Source: Candidatus Rhodoferax odensensis (GTDB taxonomy: Bacteria > Pseudomonadota > Gammaproteobacteria > Burkholderiales > Burkholderiaceae_C). Taken from it: 64,000 nucleotides of DNA. Where the stretch lies: the NCBI GenBank assembly GCA_016718405.1, contig JADKDJ010000005.1, positions 248,001 to 312,000 of the forward strand. The letters run 5' to 3'. Under the pieces are notes generated by a model. It searched no databases. It was not told where the DNA came from and was given only the letters and a program-made list of their open reading frames with translations. Of the stretch, positions 24,436 to 33,203 are shown one piece after another. How positions within the stretch are numbered: position 1 is the first letter of the stretch; each line of letters opens with the position of its first letter. Made by a program: the position numbers and the translations under genes.

Positions 24436-26205
24436 GTGAGCGTCAGTCAACTTCAAGACAACCACGCGGCCTTGCACGGCGGCTTTGCCTGGCAGGTGCC
24501 GCGGCAGTTCAACATCGCCCAGGTGTGCTGCCGACGCTGGGCGACAGCGCCGGATGCTACCAAAAGAGTAGCCATCCATGCCTACCAGTCGGACGCCAGG
24601 GACCAATTCTTCAGCTACGCACAGCTGCAGCAGCAGGCCGATTGCCTGTCCATCGTGCTGCGCCGCGAGGGGGTGCGCCAGGGCGACCGGGTGGCCATCG
24701 TGCTGCCGCAGCGCTTCGAGACCGCGGTGGCCTACATGGCCGTGCTGCAAATGGGCGCGGTGGCGATGCCCTTGTCCCAGTTGTTTGGCCCGCAGGCTCT
24801 GGAGTACCGCCTGCGCGACAGTGATGCAGTGTTGGCCATCTGTGACCAGTCCACCATCGACGGTGTGCTGGCAGTGCGGGCCAGCTGTGCCGGTCTGCGC
24901 AGTGTGATCGGGGTGGGTGCGGCTGCGGCGCGCGCGGACATAGCCTATGAAGCCGCGCTGGCCTCTGCGACGGGCGGCTTTGCGCCGCTTCCCACGCTGG
25001 CCGAAGACGCCGCGATCCTGATTTACACCAGTGGCACTACGGGCAATCCGAAAGGTGCGCTGATCCCGCATCGTGGTCTGATTGGAAACCTGAGTGGCTT
25101 CGTTTGCAGCCAGAACTGGTTTGGCTTCGACGGTCGGGGCAACACCGACTCGCGGGCGGTGTTCTGGAGTCCGGCCGACTGGGCCTGGACTGGCGGGTTG
25201 ATGGATGCGTTGCTGCCCTCGCTTTACTTCGGTCGGCCAATTGTTGCGTTCTCTGGTCGGTTCAATCCCGAGGTGGCGTTGCGCCTCATGCGCGACTGCG
25301 GCGTGACGCACACGTTTCTGTTTCCAACCGCACTTAAGGCCATGATGAAGGCCTGTCCCGGTGGCCCTGGCGCGACGGTGCAACAGCAGTTCAAGCTCAA
25401 GTTACAGGCCATCATGAGCGCCGGTGAGGCAGTGGGCGACGCGGTATTTGACTATTGCCAGCAGCAGTTGGGAGTGACGGTTAACGAGATGTTCGGTCAG
25501 ACCGAAATCAACTACATCGTGGGCAATTGCGCGATGAATGGACAGACCGCGGATGGCCGAGGCTGGCCGGCTCGACCCGGCAGTATGGGGCGACCCTACC
25601 CAGGGCATCGGGTGGCGTTGATCGACGATGAGGGCCGGCCCTGCCCGGTGGGTGTGGCGGGGGACGTCGCCATCAACCGCTTTGACGCGCGTGGTCAGCC
25701 GGACCCGGTCTTTTTCTTGGGTTACTGGAAGAATGAGGCCGCGACGCGGGACAAGTACACCGGTGATTGGTGCCGCACAGGCGACCTGGCCGTCGAGGAC
25801 GCGCAGGGCTACCTGTGGTATCAGGGCCGCGCGGACGATGTGTTCAAGTCTGCGGGCTACCGCATCGGCCCCGGGGAGATCGAAAACTGTCTGGTCAAGC
25901 ATCCGGCGGTGGCCAATGCGGCGGTGGTGCCCAAGCCGGACGCGGCGCGTGGCGCACTGGTCAAGGCGTATGTCGTGCTGGCGCCTTCTTTTGCAGCAGA
26001 CCGTCCAATTCCCCACGAAGCAAGGGCGCGGTTTGACGCTGAACTCATGGCGCAGTTGCAGGCTCACGTGAGGGACAAGCTGGCGCCCTACGAATACCCG
26101 AAGGAGGTAGAGTTTGTCGATGCGTTACCCATGACCACCACGGGCAAGGTGCAGCGCCGGGTTCTGCGGCTGCGGGAGCAGGAGCGGGCGCGATGCGCCA
26201 GCTGA
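24436..26205 (+). CDS. AMP-dependent acyl-CoA synthetase
   Basis: Activates a carboxylic acid with ATP and transfers it to CoA. The 589-aa product belongs to the ANL superfamily: P-loop YTSGTTGNPKG at about 196-206, FGQTE (A5), GDLAVED (A7), YRIGPGEIE (A8, near 474) and the C-terminal Lys in MTTTGKVQRR (A10). The overall pattern is nearest to medium-chain or acetyl-CoA synthetase-like members, but the chain length preferred is not evident. The GTG start at 24436 has GGAG eight bases upstream. It is followed 39 bases later by ybaK. Confidence 0.88.
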   Translation: MSVSQLQDNHAALHGGFAWQVPRQFNIAQVCCRRWATAPDATKRVAIHAYQSDARDQFFSYAQLQQQADCLSIVLRREGVRQGDRVAIVLPQRFETAVAYMAVLQMGAVAMPLSQLFGPQALEYRLRDSDAVLAICDQSTIDGVLAVRASCAGLRSVIGVGAAAARADIAYEAALASATGGFAPLPTLAEDAAILIYTSGTTGNPKGALIPHRGLIGNLSGFVCSQNWFGFDGRGNTDSRAVFWSPADWAWTGGLMDALLPSLYFGRPIVAFSGRFNPEVALRLMRDCGVTHTFLFPTALKAMMKACPGGPGATVQQQFKLKLQAIMSAGEAVGDAVFDYCQQQLGVTVNEMFGQTEINYIVGNCAMNGQTADGRGWPARPGSMGRPYPGHRVALIDDEGRPCPVGVAGDVAINRFDARGQPDPVFFLGYWKNEAATRDKYTGDWCRTGDLAVEDAQGYLWYQGRADDVFKSAGYRIGPGEIENCLVKHPAVANAAVVPKPDAARGALVKAYVVLAPSFAADRPIPHEARARFDAELMAQLQAHVRDKLAPYEYPKEVEFVDALPMTTTGKVQRRVLRLREQERARCAS

Positions 26206-26244
26206 GTTCCAAGCCCCATTCCTACATCAGCCCCAGCAAGAAAC

Positions 26245-26730
26245 ATGGTCAAACACATCTCCGAAACTGCCGCGACCCAATGGCTCAGAGCGCACAAGGT
26301 GGCCTACACCGAGCACCCCTACCCCTATGTGGAACACGGTGGCGCACAGCATAGCGCGCAGGTGTTGGGTTTTGACCCGTATGAAGTGGTCAAGACGCTC
26401 ATCATGCAGGACCAGGATGCCAAACCCCTGGTCGTACTGATGCACGGCAATCGCAAGGTGTCGACCAAGAACCTTGCGCGACAGATCGGCGCCAAGTCGG
26501 TGCAGCCCTGTCTGCCCGAGGTCGCCAATCGCCATAGTGGCTACTTGGTCGGGGGGACCTCGCCGTTTGCCACGCGTCGTGCCATGCCGGTCTACATTGA
26601 GGAAACCATCCTGGCCTTGCCCCGGATTCTGATCAACGGCGGGCGACGCGGCTATCTGGTCGGGCTCGATCCGCAGGTGTGCGCGGCGTTGCTTGGCGCA
26701 AAGCCGGTGCAGTGCGCGCTGGCAGAATAG
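26245..26730 (+). CDS. ybaK: Cys-tRNA(Pro)/Cys-tRNA(Cys) deacylase YbaK
   Basis: A trans-editing factor that removes Cys mischarged on tRNA-Pro. The 161-aa product has the YbaK/ProX fold signature: KTLIMQDQDAKPLVVLMHGN with the catalytic Lys in VSTKNLARQ, then SGYLVGGTSPFATRR and the terminal LINGGRRGYLVGLDP. The length is typical. The start is ATG at 26245. It lies between the acyl-CoA synthetase and plsY on the same strand. Confidence 0.93.
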   Translation: MVKHISETAATQWLRAHKVAYTEHPYPYVEHGGAQHSAQVLGFDPYEVVKTLIMQDQDAKPLVVLMHGNRKVSTKNLARQIGAKSVQPCLPEVANRHSGYLVGGTSPFATRRAMPVYIEETILALPRILINGGRRGYLVGLDPQVCAALLGAKPVQCALAE

Positions 26731-26774
26731 CTGACTCGGGCCCGATCCATGGGCCCCAAGCAGGAGAACAAGTC

Positions 26775-27416
26775 TTGGAATCCGTGAAACCGTTTTTTCC
26801 CTTGCTGGCCGTCTTGGTGGGGTATGCCATCGGCTCGCTGTCGTTCGCGGTAATCGTCAGCCGTGTCATGGGCCTCAACGACCCGCGCACCTACGGCAGC
26901 AAGAATCCAGGTGCGACCAACGTGCTGCGCTCAGGCAGCAAGGCAGCCGCGGTGGTGACCTTGTTGCTTGATGCCATGAAGGGCTGGTTGCCGGTGATGC
27001 TGGTGCGCTGGTTTGGCAAGCCGTATGGGCTGGAGGAGGGCACCCTGGCCATGGTTGGCCTGGCTGCGTTCCTGGGGCATCTCTACCCGGTGTTCTTTCG
27101 CTTTGTTGGCGGCAAGGGGGTGGCAACGGCGCTCGGGGTGCTGGTGGGCATTAGTCCGATACTTGGCCTGGCCGTGGCGGCAAGCTGGCTGATCATGGCC
27201 TACTTCTTTCGTTACTCGTCGCTGGCATCGCTGAGTGCGGCAGTGTTCGCTCCGGCGTACTACATCTTCGGTGACCGGGTTGCCTGGTTCCTGGACAAGA
27301 GCGTTCTGCTGGCGATCAGTTGCATGTCGGTGCTGCTGATCTACCGTCACGCGGAGAACATTGGTCGCCTTGCCAAGGGAACCGAGTCGAAACTGGGCAG
27401 CAAGAGCAAGCCCTGA
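26775..27416 (+). CDS. plsY: Glycerol-3-phosphate acyltransferase PlsY
   Basis: Transfers acyl groups from acyl-phosphate to glycerol-3-phosphate, the first step of phospholipid synthesis. The 213-aa membrane protein has about five membrane segments and the three cytosolic motifs: GSKNPGATNVLRSGSK, GHLYPVFFRFVGGKGVATALG and a C-terminal IYRHAENIGRLAKGTE. A TTG at 26775, eight bases after CAGGAG, gives the normal length. A GTG nine bases further in is the alternative, and the frame upstream overlaps ybaK without conservation. Confidence 0.93.
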   Translation: MESVKPFFPLLAVLVGYAIGSLSFAVIVSRVMGLNDPRTYGSKNPGATNVLRSGSKAAAVVTLLLDAMKGWLPVMLVRWFGKPYGLEEGTLAMVGLAAFLGHLYPVFFRFVGGKGVATALGVLVGISPILGLAVAASWLIMAYFFRYSSLASLSAAVFAPAYYIFGDRVAWFLDKSVLLAISCMSVLLIYRHAENIGRLAKGTESKLGSKSKP

Positions 27417-27419
27417 TCC

Positions 27420-28376
27420 TTATGGGTGCTGGGCCACGTAGGCGCCCAGTTGCAGTACCAGGTGATGATTGATGCGGGCGCGCACCGCCGAGGCGGCCAG
27501 CGCCGCCTGGATCTTGGGTGAGGCGTCCGCGGTGCGGTGCAAGCGCGGCTGGGGTAGCGGTTCCCCGTCCCGGGTGATGACCACGGCCACGTAAGGGAAG
27601 TTGGCGGTGCTGCTGCGCCGGATCACGACCGCCAGTTCATTGCTGTCCATGCGCACGTAGGTTCCAGGCGGACACAGCCCGACGGCGCGGACCAAGGCTT
27701 GACCGACCTCGTCCTTGTTTGCGCCAGAGCCAATGATGGATCGAACAGAGTCAATCGAGCTGCGGCCCAGGCGCGATTTGCGCGGGCTGATCATGGCCGC
27801 GTAGCGGTCCACGGTACGCAGAATGCGCCCCAGACGAGCGGCTGATGTGAGTGCGTGCAGCGCGCCACCGTCGGCCGATTCATCGTGATGGTGGCTGACC
27901 ACGTCCAGCCACAGCGGATCGGAAACATGCAGGTTGGCCAGCATCAGGCCGCCTTTGACGGCATGGGTTTTGATCACCATCTGCTGCTCGGCATTGGGCT
28001 TGTCGTCCTGCCCGGCCAGTTCGTCTTGCAGCGCCGTCATGGCGATGTTCATCGTCAGCGCGGCGTGAATCAGGCTGTCGCGCTCGGTCGCGTTGAGCTG
28101 CAGCTCGGCCGCAACAAGATGGCACAGCACCGCGCTGACCAGAGAGTGCGAAGCGCTGTAGCCTACTGGTGAATTGGTGGCTAACTGGAACAACAGGTAC
28201 AGGCCAACGTCGGTATCGCGCTGCAGCAGCGTTTGCATCCAGCGGTCGTATTGCCGCACGCGCTGCTCAAACTCCTGGATGCTGCCAGGGCTGCCCAGGA
28301 CGACGCCCAAACCCGATTCCAGGTCCGACCACAGACCCAGCAAGTCTTCGTATTCGTTTTCGTTCTGAACGCTCAC
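27420..28376 (-). CDS. HD-GYP-like domain protein with degenerate metal site
   Basis: A 318-aa cytoplasmic protein whose middle (about residues 70-230) follows the HD-GYP layout: SASHSLVSAVLCHLVA, then the helix that normally carries the HD pair, then KTHAVKGGLML and VVSHHHDESADGG. The HD dyad itself reads MN (ALTMNIAMTALQD) and the GYP motif is absent, so phosphodiesterase activity against cyclic di-GMP is doubtful. The C-terminal region (VGLCPPGTYVRMDSNELAVV) is the usual HD-GYP tail. The GTG start is at 28376. It ends three bases from plsY, convergently, and is followed upstream by the retropepsin and yajQ genes. Confidence 0.7.
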   Translation of the reverse strand: MSVQNENEYEDLLGLWSDLESGLGVVLGSPGSIQEFEQRVRQYDRWMQTLLQRDTDVGLYLLFQLATNSPVGYSASHSLVSAVLCHLVAAELQLNATERDSLIHAALTMNIAMTALQDELAGQDDKPNAEQQMVIKTHAVKGGLMLANLHVSDPLWLDVVSHHHDESADGGALHALTSAARLGRILRTVDRYAAMISPRKSRLGRSSIDSVRSIIGSGANKDEVGQALVRAVGLCPPGTYVRMDSNELAVVIRRSSTANFPYVAVVITRDGEPLPQPRLHRTADASPKIQAALAASAVRARINHHLVLQLGAYVAQHP

Positions 28377-28385
28377 AGGTGTCTC

Positions 28386-29030
28386 TCAATAGCGCTTTTC
28401 AAGAACCATCTGGTCATTGGTGCGCGTCATCTGGAATCGTGACAGAAAGCTGTTCCCCAAAAGCACAAATGGCATGGCACCGGCCGTCACGACGGCGTCT
28501 ACGTCGTACACCGTCACGTCGCCGACGCGCACAGCGTTGAGTTTGACACGCCAACCCGGTACCACGCCGTTGGCGGTGCTCATCGAAATGCGCTGTCCGT
28601 TGCGGTAGTTGATTTTGGCCAACGTAGCGTCCTGCTCGCTCATGGATACGAAAGTGGCGCCGGTGTCGACCACGAACTGAGTGGTATGACCGTTAATTTG
28701 ACCAAGCGTGAGGAAGTGTCCACCGCCACCCGCCGTTAGCACAACCTTGCTGCCATTGGCGCCGCCGCCCTGCGAGCCGACGCTGGTGGGCGAGTCGCCA
28801 ACGCGCAGCGTTTGTATTTGTGTGCCGATCTCGACGACGGCGCTGTCACCCTGCGTCGAGATGACTTTGACACCACGGTAGCTCTCTCCCACAGCGAGGC
28901 TGCGGGGTTCGCCACCATCCACGATCAGCAGCGCCTTGCTCCCCAGCATGCCGGTCAACGCCACCGATTGGGCCCAGGCCAGACCGAACGGGCCCATGCA
29001 CCAAACCAGCAGTAGCCGAGCGGCTTTCAT
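28386..29030 (-). CDS. Retropepsin-like aspartic protease, TIGR02281 type, secreted
   Basis: A 214-aa protein with a signal peptide (first 20 residues, cleavage likely after AWA) and a single-lobed clan AA aspartic protease domain. The catalytic motif is VVDTGATFVSM near residue 122, and the flap-like end is VLLGNSFLSRF. Such proteins act as dimers in the periplasm; natural substrates are unknown. The ATG at 29030 overlaps the yajQ stop by one base (TGATG), so the two genes are coupled. Confidence 0.85.
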   Translation of the reverse strand: MKAARLLLVWCMGPFGLAWAQSVALTGMLGSKALLIVDGGEPRSLAVGESYRGVKVISTQGDSAVVEIGTQIQTLRVGDSPTSVGSQGGGANGSKVVLTAGGGGHFLTLGQINGHTTQFVVDTGATFVSMSEQDATLAKINYRNGQRISMSTANGVVPGWRVKLNAVRVGDVTVYDVDAVVTAGAMPFVLLGNSFLSRFQMTRTNDQMVLEKRY

Positions 29031-29515
29031 CAGTCGCGAAAGTTGTTGAAACTCAAGGGAACATCGGCGATGTCCTTCTTGATCAGCGCCATCGCGGCTT
29101 GCAGGTCGTCGCGTTTGGCGCCGGTGACGCGCACCGCATCACCCTGAATGGCGGCCTGGACCTTGAGTTTGCTGTCCTTGATCATGCGCTGGATCTTCTT
29201 TGAGACCTCGGTCTCGATGCCGTTGCGGACCTTGATCACTTGCTTGACCTTGTCCCCGCCGATTTTTTGCACGTCGCCAACGTCGAGGAAACGCACGTCG
29301 ACGTTGCGCTTGGTGAGTTTGTTGCGCAGGATGTCGTCGATTTGGGTCAACTGGAACTCAGCGCTGCCGATCAAGGTGATTTCCTTGTCTTTGAGCTCGA
29401 TCGCTGCGGGTGTGCCCTTGAAGTCAAATCGCGTGGCGACTTCCTTTGCGGTGTTGTCCACGGCGTTCCTGACTTCGACTAGGTTGGGTTCACATACAGT
29501 GTCAAACGAGGGCAT
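29030..29515 (-). CDS. yajQ: YajQ family nucleotide-binding protein
   Basis: A 161-aa protein of the YajQ family, some members of which bind cyclic di-GMP and act as transcription co-regulators. It starts MPSFDTVCEPNLVEVRNAVD and contains TRFDFKGTPAAIELKDKEI, DVRFLDVGDVQKIGGDKVKQ and the terminal ADVPLSFNNFRD, all hallmarks of the family, at normal length. It is divergent from murB and coupled to the downstream protease by a one-base overlap. Confidence 0.94.
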   Translation of the reverse strand: MPSFDTVCEPNLVEVRNAVDNTAKEVATRFDFKGTPAAIELKDKEITLIGSAEFQLTQIDDILRNKLTKRNVDVRFLDVGDVQKIGGDKVKQVIKVRNGIETEVSKKIQRMIKDSKLKVQAAIQGDAVRVTGAKRDDLQAAMALIKKDIADVPLSFNNFRD

Positions 29516-29555
29516 GGCGCAGTTCCAAAATCAGGGCAATGAGAGAATTGATGCA

Positions 29556-30614
29556 ATGTTAGTCGAGAAAAATGTCCCGTTGGAGCCCTGGAACACCTTT
29601 CACATTGTTGCCAAGGCTCATTTTCTGCTGCGAGTGGCCAGTTGCGCCGACGTGCAGCAGGTCGTGGCCGATCCGAATTGGGGTTCTGTCCAGAAATTCG
29701 TGTTGGGCGGCGGCAGCAACATTGTGCTGACGGGTGACGTCAAGGCGCTGGTGCTTAAGGTTGAAATCATGGGTCGGCGTTTGCTCAGTGAGACCGACCA
29801 GAACTACGTTGTTGAGGCCGGCGCCGGTGAAAACTGGCACGACTTTGTCTCCTGGACCCTGGACCAAGGCTACCCCGGTCTGGAGAACTTGGCCCTGATC
29901 CCCGGCACCGTGGGCGCTTCACCCGTGCAGAACATCGGCGCCTACGGGTTGGAGTTGCAGGACCGCTTTGACTCACTCGACGCGGTGGACTTGCAGTCGG
30001 GTGTTGTATTCAGCCTCAACGCGGCCCAGTGCGGGTTTGGCTACCGCGATTCGGTCTTCAAGCATGGCGCCGCGTGCGCGGTGCAGGGCGATGCTGTTCG
30101 GCCCCTCGGGCTGGCGGGCAGGGCATTGATCACGGCGGTGCGCTATCGACTACCCAAGTCCTGGCGCCCGATCGTGGGTTACGCGGATCTGGAGAGGAAG
30201 ATTCTGGATACAGGCGTGGCGCAACCTTCGGCGCGCCAGATTTACGACTGGATCTGCGAGATCCGCTGCGGCAAGCTGCCCGATCCCGCCGTCTTGGGCA
30301 ACGTTGGTAGCTTTTTCAAGAACCCGACCGTGACGCCCGAGCAGTGCGCCGACATCATTGCCCGTGACCCGAAGTTGGTGCACTACCCTTTGTCGGACGG
30401 CTCGGTCAAACTGGCGGCAGGCTGGCTGATCGACGCGTGCGGCTGGCGCGGCAAGTCAGTTGGACAGGCCGGCGTGTACGAAAAGCAGGCACTGGTGCTG
30501 GTCAATCGGGGCGGCGCCACCGGTGGCGAAGTCACGACCCTGGCCAAGGCCATCCAGACCAGCGTCTATGAGCGCTTTGGTATTCGACTGGAGCCCGAGC
30601 CGCTGGTGGTCTAG
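29556..30614 (+). CDS. murB: UDP-N-acetylenolpyruvoylglucosamine reductase
   Basis: Reduces UDP-GlcNAc-enolpyruvate to UDP-MurNAc with NADPH and FAD in peptidoglycan synthesis. The 352-aa type I MurB shows the FAD-binding VLGGGSNIVLTGDV, the core LALIPGTVGASPVQNIGAYG, the CGFGYRDSVFK loop with catalytic region, and GNVGSFFKNPTV with the active-site Ser. The ATG at 29556 gives MLVEKNVPLEPWNTFHI, matching the family; an upstream ATG at 29514 would overlap yajQ. The 3' end overlaps ppnP by four bases, convergently. Confidence 0.93.
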   Translation: MLVEKNVPLEPWNTFHIVAKAHFLLRVASCADVQQVVADPNWGSVQKFVLGGGSNIVLTGDVKALVLKVEIMGRRLLSETDQNYVVEAGAGENWHDFVSWTLDQGYPGLENLALIPGTVGASPVQNIGAYGLELQDRFDSLDAVDLQSGVVFSLNAAQCGFGYRDSVFKHGAACAVQGDAVRPLGLAGRALITAVRYRLPKSWRPIVGYADLERKILDTGVAQPSARQIYDWICEIRCGKLPDPAVLGNVGSFFKNPTVTPEQCADIIARDPKLVHYPLSDGSVKLAAGWLIDACGWRGKSVGQAGVYEKQALVLVNRGGATGGEVTTLAKAIQTSVYERFGIRLEPEPLVV

Positions 30615-30928
30615 CCGAAGTGACAGATGTAGTGATACGCCTCAGTGACGCGAATCTGAAACGAGGAGTTGCCCGGCACGTTGAAGCGCTCGCCTGCTTG
30701 CGACGGTATCCATGCGTTGGAGTCAGCCAGCTGGTACGCGCACCCACCTGCGACGCACTCCATGATCTCGGGCGCACCAGTATTGAAGGTGAGCGTCGCG
30801 GGTAGTACCACGCCCACTGATTTCTTGGTTCCGTCGGCCAAGGTGATGCTGTGACTGACGCATTTGCCGTCAAAGTACACGTTGGCCTGGGTCGCAATGG
30901 TGGCGTTGGCGATGCTGAAAGTGGTCAT
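30611..30928 (-). CDS. ppnP: Pyrimidine/purine nucleoside phosphorylase
   Basis: A small cupin-fold enzyme (formerly DUF1255/YaiE) that phosphorolyses several nucleosides. The 105-aa product has VYFDGKCVSHSITLADG, KKSVGVVLPATLTFNTG, PEIMECVAGGCAYQL and the end VTEAYHYICHFG. ATG 30928 gives the standard start and length; the frame continues upstream to 30991 without conserved residues. It ends within the last bases of murB on the other strand. Confidence 0.92.
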   Translation of the reverse strand: MTTFSIANATIATQANVYFDGKCVSHSITLADGTKKSVGVVLPATLTFNTGAPEIMECVAGGCAYQLADSNAWIPSQAGERFNVPGNSSFQIRVTEAYHYICHFG

Positions 30929-30996
30929 GGCTGTATAGGTTGGTGATTGAACAGCCGAAATGGTAGCCGTTTGCGGGCTGACCACCTCCACGCCAT

Positions 30997-31680
30997 TTAG
31001 CGCCGGTGATGGTGGTGATGTGGGTAATGGGGGCGGCTGTGGTAATCCAGGTTTACGTGCACCGTCGCTGGCCGGTAGTAGCGCGGCACGACGGGCGTCG
31101 CGTAGACGGCCGGCGCGTTGTAGTAACTGTAGCTGTTCGGGTCGGTTGCGTCCGCCGGGTATAGCGGCTCGACGTAGGTGGTGGCAGCCACAGGCGCGGG
31201 ACCCGGCGTCGGGCTCGATCCAATGGGAGTCACCTGCAATCGAACGAAGGGGCCCGGATCCGATGCCATTTGAACCGTGTATTGCCTGCCGGCATACTCG
31301 TAAACGACGGTGTAGCTGACGGTGCGGTTTTCATAGTAGGTCTGCGTGCTGCACCGCTGTACGTTCTGAACCTGCCCCGTGCCACCACCTTCGATTCGGT
31401 CGCCGACGATGGCGCCACCGATCAGGCCAATCGCCGTTGCCGCGGCGCGGCCGTTGCCGTGGCCGATGGAGTTGCCGATGGCACCACCCGCAATGGCGCC
31501 AACCAAGGCGCCCGCGCCCGACTTGCCGCCTGGCTGCATGACCTGTTCAGTGGTGCAGACTTGCCTAGGGACGGCGACCTGTTGGGTCACCGGTGTGCTG
31601 GAGATGACGCGCCCCATCTCTTGCGAGAAAGAGCTGGCGGCGCCTAGGGTCAACAAAGCGAACAGTACGGTGCGTTTCAT
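30997..31680 (-). CDS. Glycine-zipper 2TM outer-membrane-type protein with His-rich tail
   Basis: A 227-aa exported protein. Residues 1-20 are a signal peptide. Residues about 50-95 form a glycine-zipper pair (GAGALVGAIAGGAIGNSIGHG, then AIGLIGGAIVGDRIEGG), as in Rickettsia 17-kDa antigen/SlyB-like proteins that insert in the envelope. A Tyr-rich region (TQTYYENRTVSYTVVYEYAG) follows, then a Pro/Tyr-rich stretch, and the tail ends in PHHHHHRR, suggesting metal binding. No lipobox Cys is seen. ATG 31680 was preferred over the codon four upstream. Confidence 0.75.
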   Translation of the reverse strand: MKRTVLFALLTLGAASSFSQEMGRVISSTPVTQQVAVPRQVCTTEQVMQPGGKSGAGALVGAIAGGAIGNSIGHGNGRAAATAIGLIGGAIVGDRIEGGGTGQVQNVQRCSTQTYYENRTVSYTVVYEYAGRQYTVQMASDPGPFVRLQVTPIGSSPTPGPAPVAATTYVEPLYPADATDPNSYSYYNAPAVYATPVVPRYYRPATVHVNLDYHSRPHYPHHHHHRR

Positions 31681-31867
31681 GATGGGCCTCATGGTTTTGA
31701 ACGAGTACGGTGAAGTCTAGTCACGCAAGCTGAACGATGGGTGAACGAATTGGCTCTAAGGTGTAACAAACTGTCCAAAACGAGGAGTTGTTCTCAAATT
31801 TGCCGGTACAAGTGCCCACCAAACGAGCCACCCACACAGAGTCGTTGCCACGGCTTCGTCGGCGACA

Positions 31868-33184
31868 ATGGCAACCGCTATGAAAACCCTTTCTGAATGG
31901 CTCGCGCATTGCGAGAAACTCCATCCCAAGAGCATTGACATGGGGCTGGAGCGGGTCAAGGTGGTCGCGCAGCGTATGGCGATCGGTTTTGGCTGTCCGG
32001 TGATCACGGTGGCGGGCACCAACGGCAAGGGCTCGACCTGCGCCATGCTGGAGGCTATTTTGGGGCAGGCGGGTTACCGGACCGGCGTCTACACCTCGCC
32101 GCACCTGGTGCACTTCGAGGAACGCTTGCGCCTGGGTGGCGATCCGGTGGACGCGGCGTCGCTTGTCGAAGCGTTCGAGCGCGTCGAGGCGGCGCGCCGC
32201 GCGGGTGAGAGCGAGGTGTCTCTGACGTATTTTGAGTTTTCCACGCTGGCGATTCTGGATCTCATGGTGCGCGCTCAGCTCGACGTGGCGATTTTGGAAG
32301 TGGGTCTGGGTGGGAGGCTGGATGCGGTCAATATCGTCGACGCCGATTGCGCTGTCATCACCAGTGTTGACCTTGATCACACCGAACTCCTGGGCCATGA
32401 TCGCGAGTCCATTGGGCGCGAGAAAGCGGGCATCATGCGCACCGGTCGACCGGTTGTCGTGAGTGATCCGCAGCCACCGCAAAGTGTGATCGACCGCGCA
32501 CTCGAAGTCGGTGCCGACCTTTGGCGTTTTGGCATCGACTTCAACTACGCGGGTGACAAGCAGCAGTGGGGTTGGTCGGGGCGTGGTCGGCGCTATAGCG
32601 GGCTGGCGTATCCGGCCCTGCGCGGCGCCAACCAACTGCTCAACGCCTCAGGCGTGCTGGCGGCGTTGACGGCCCTGCGCCAGCGTCTGCCGGTCACTGC
32701 ACAAGCGGTCCGCAGTGGGTTTGCGTGTGTCGAGCTTCCCGGGCGTTTCCAGATCATTCCGGGTCAGCCGGCTTTGGTGCTGGATGTGGCTCACAACCCG
32801 CACTCTGCGGCGGCCCTGGCGGCCAACCTGGATGCCATGGGCTTCTACCCCTGCACCCACGCCGTCTTTGGCGCGATGGCGGACAAGGACCTCGCACCCA
32901 TGCTGGCCAAAATCGGCCCGTTGGTCGATCGCTGGTACTTCACTGACCTGCCCACACCTCGGGCGGCGAGCGCTTCGAGCTTGCTGGCGCAATGGCAGGC
33001 GCAGAACCTGCGCTCGGACGCCTTGGGTCAGGCCTTTGCCGAGCCGACTGTGGCGCTGCAAGCAGCCATCAGTGCGGCCACCCCCACTGATAGAATCGTG
33101 GTCTTTGGCTCGTTCTATACCGTGGGCGGGATTTTGAAGGACGGCGTTCCTCGCCTTCAAGCTCAGCACATGCCAAACCTCTGA
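31868..33184 (+). CDS. folC: Bifunctional folylpolyglutamate synthase/dihydrofolate synthase
   Basis: Joins glutamate to dihydropteroate and lengthens the polyglutamate tail of folates. The 438-aa product has the Mur-ligase-family P-loop VAGTNGKGSTCAML near residues 48-61, GVYTSPHLVHFEERL, EVGLGGRLDAVN and the later VLDVAHNPHSA. ATG 31868 gives the longest form; ATG at 31880 (MKTLSEWLAHCEKLHP) matches typical relatives better and may be the true start. It heads a tight same-strand chain folC-SPOR-cvpA-purF-metZ-gltX. Confidence 0.95.
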   Translation: MATAMKTLSEWLAHCEKLHPKSIDMGLERVKVVAQRMAIGFGCPVITVAGTNGKGSTCAMLEAILGQAGYRTGVYTSPHLVHFEERLRLGGDPVDAASLVEAFERVEAARRAGESEVSLTYFEFSTLAILDLMVRAQLDVAILEVGLGGRLDAVNIVDADCAVITSVDLDHTELLGHDRESIGREKAGIMRTGRPVVVSDPQPPQSVIDRALEVGADLWRFGIDFNYAGDKQQWGWSGRGRRYSGLAYPALRGANQLLNASGVLAALTALRQRLPVTAQAVRSGFACVELPGRFQIIPGQPALVLDVAHNPHSAAALAANLDAMGFYPCTHAVFGAMADKDLAPMLAKIGPLVDRWYFTDLPTPRAASASSLLAQWQAQNLRSDALGQAFAEPTVALQAAISAATPTDRIVVFGSFYTVGGILKDGVPRLQAQHMPNL

Positions 33185-33203
33185 TCATCTGAGTTCCCAC
33201 GAC

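Noticed and set aside
31721..32635. 304-codon frame antisense to folC
   Set aside because: Shadow of a conserved gene; composition-driven.
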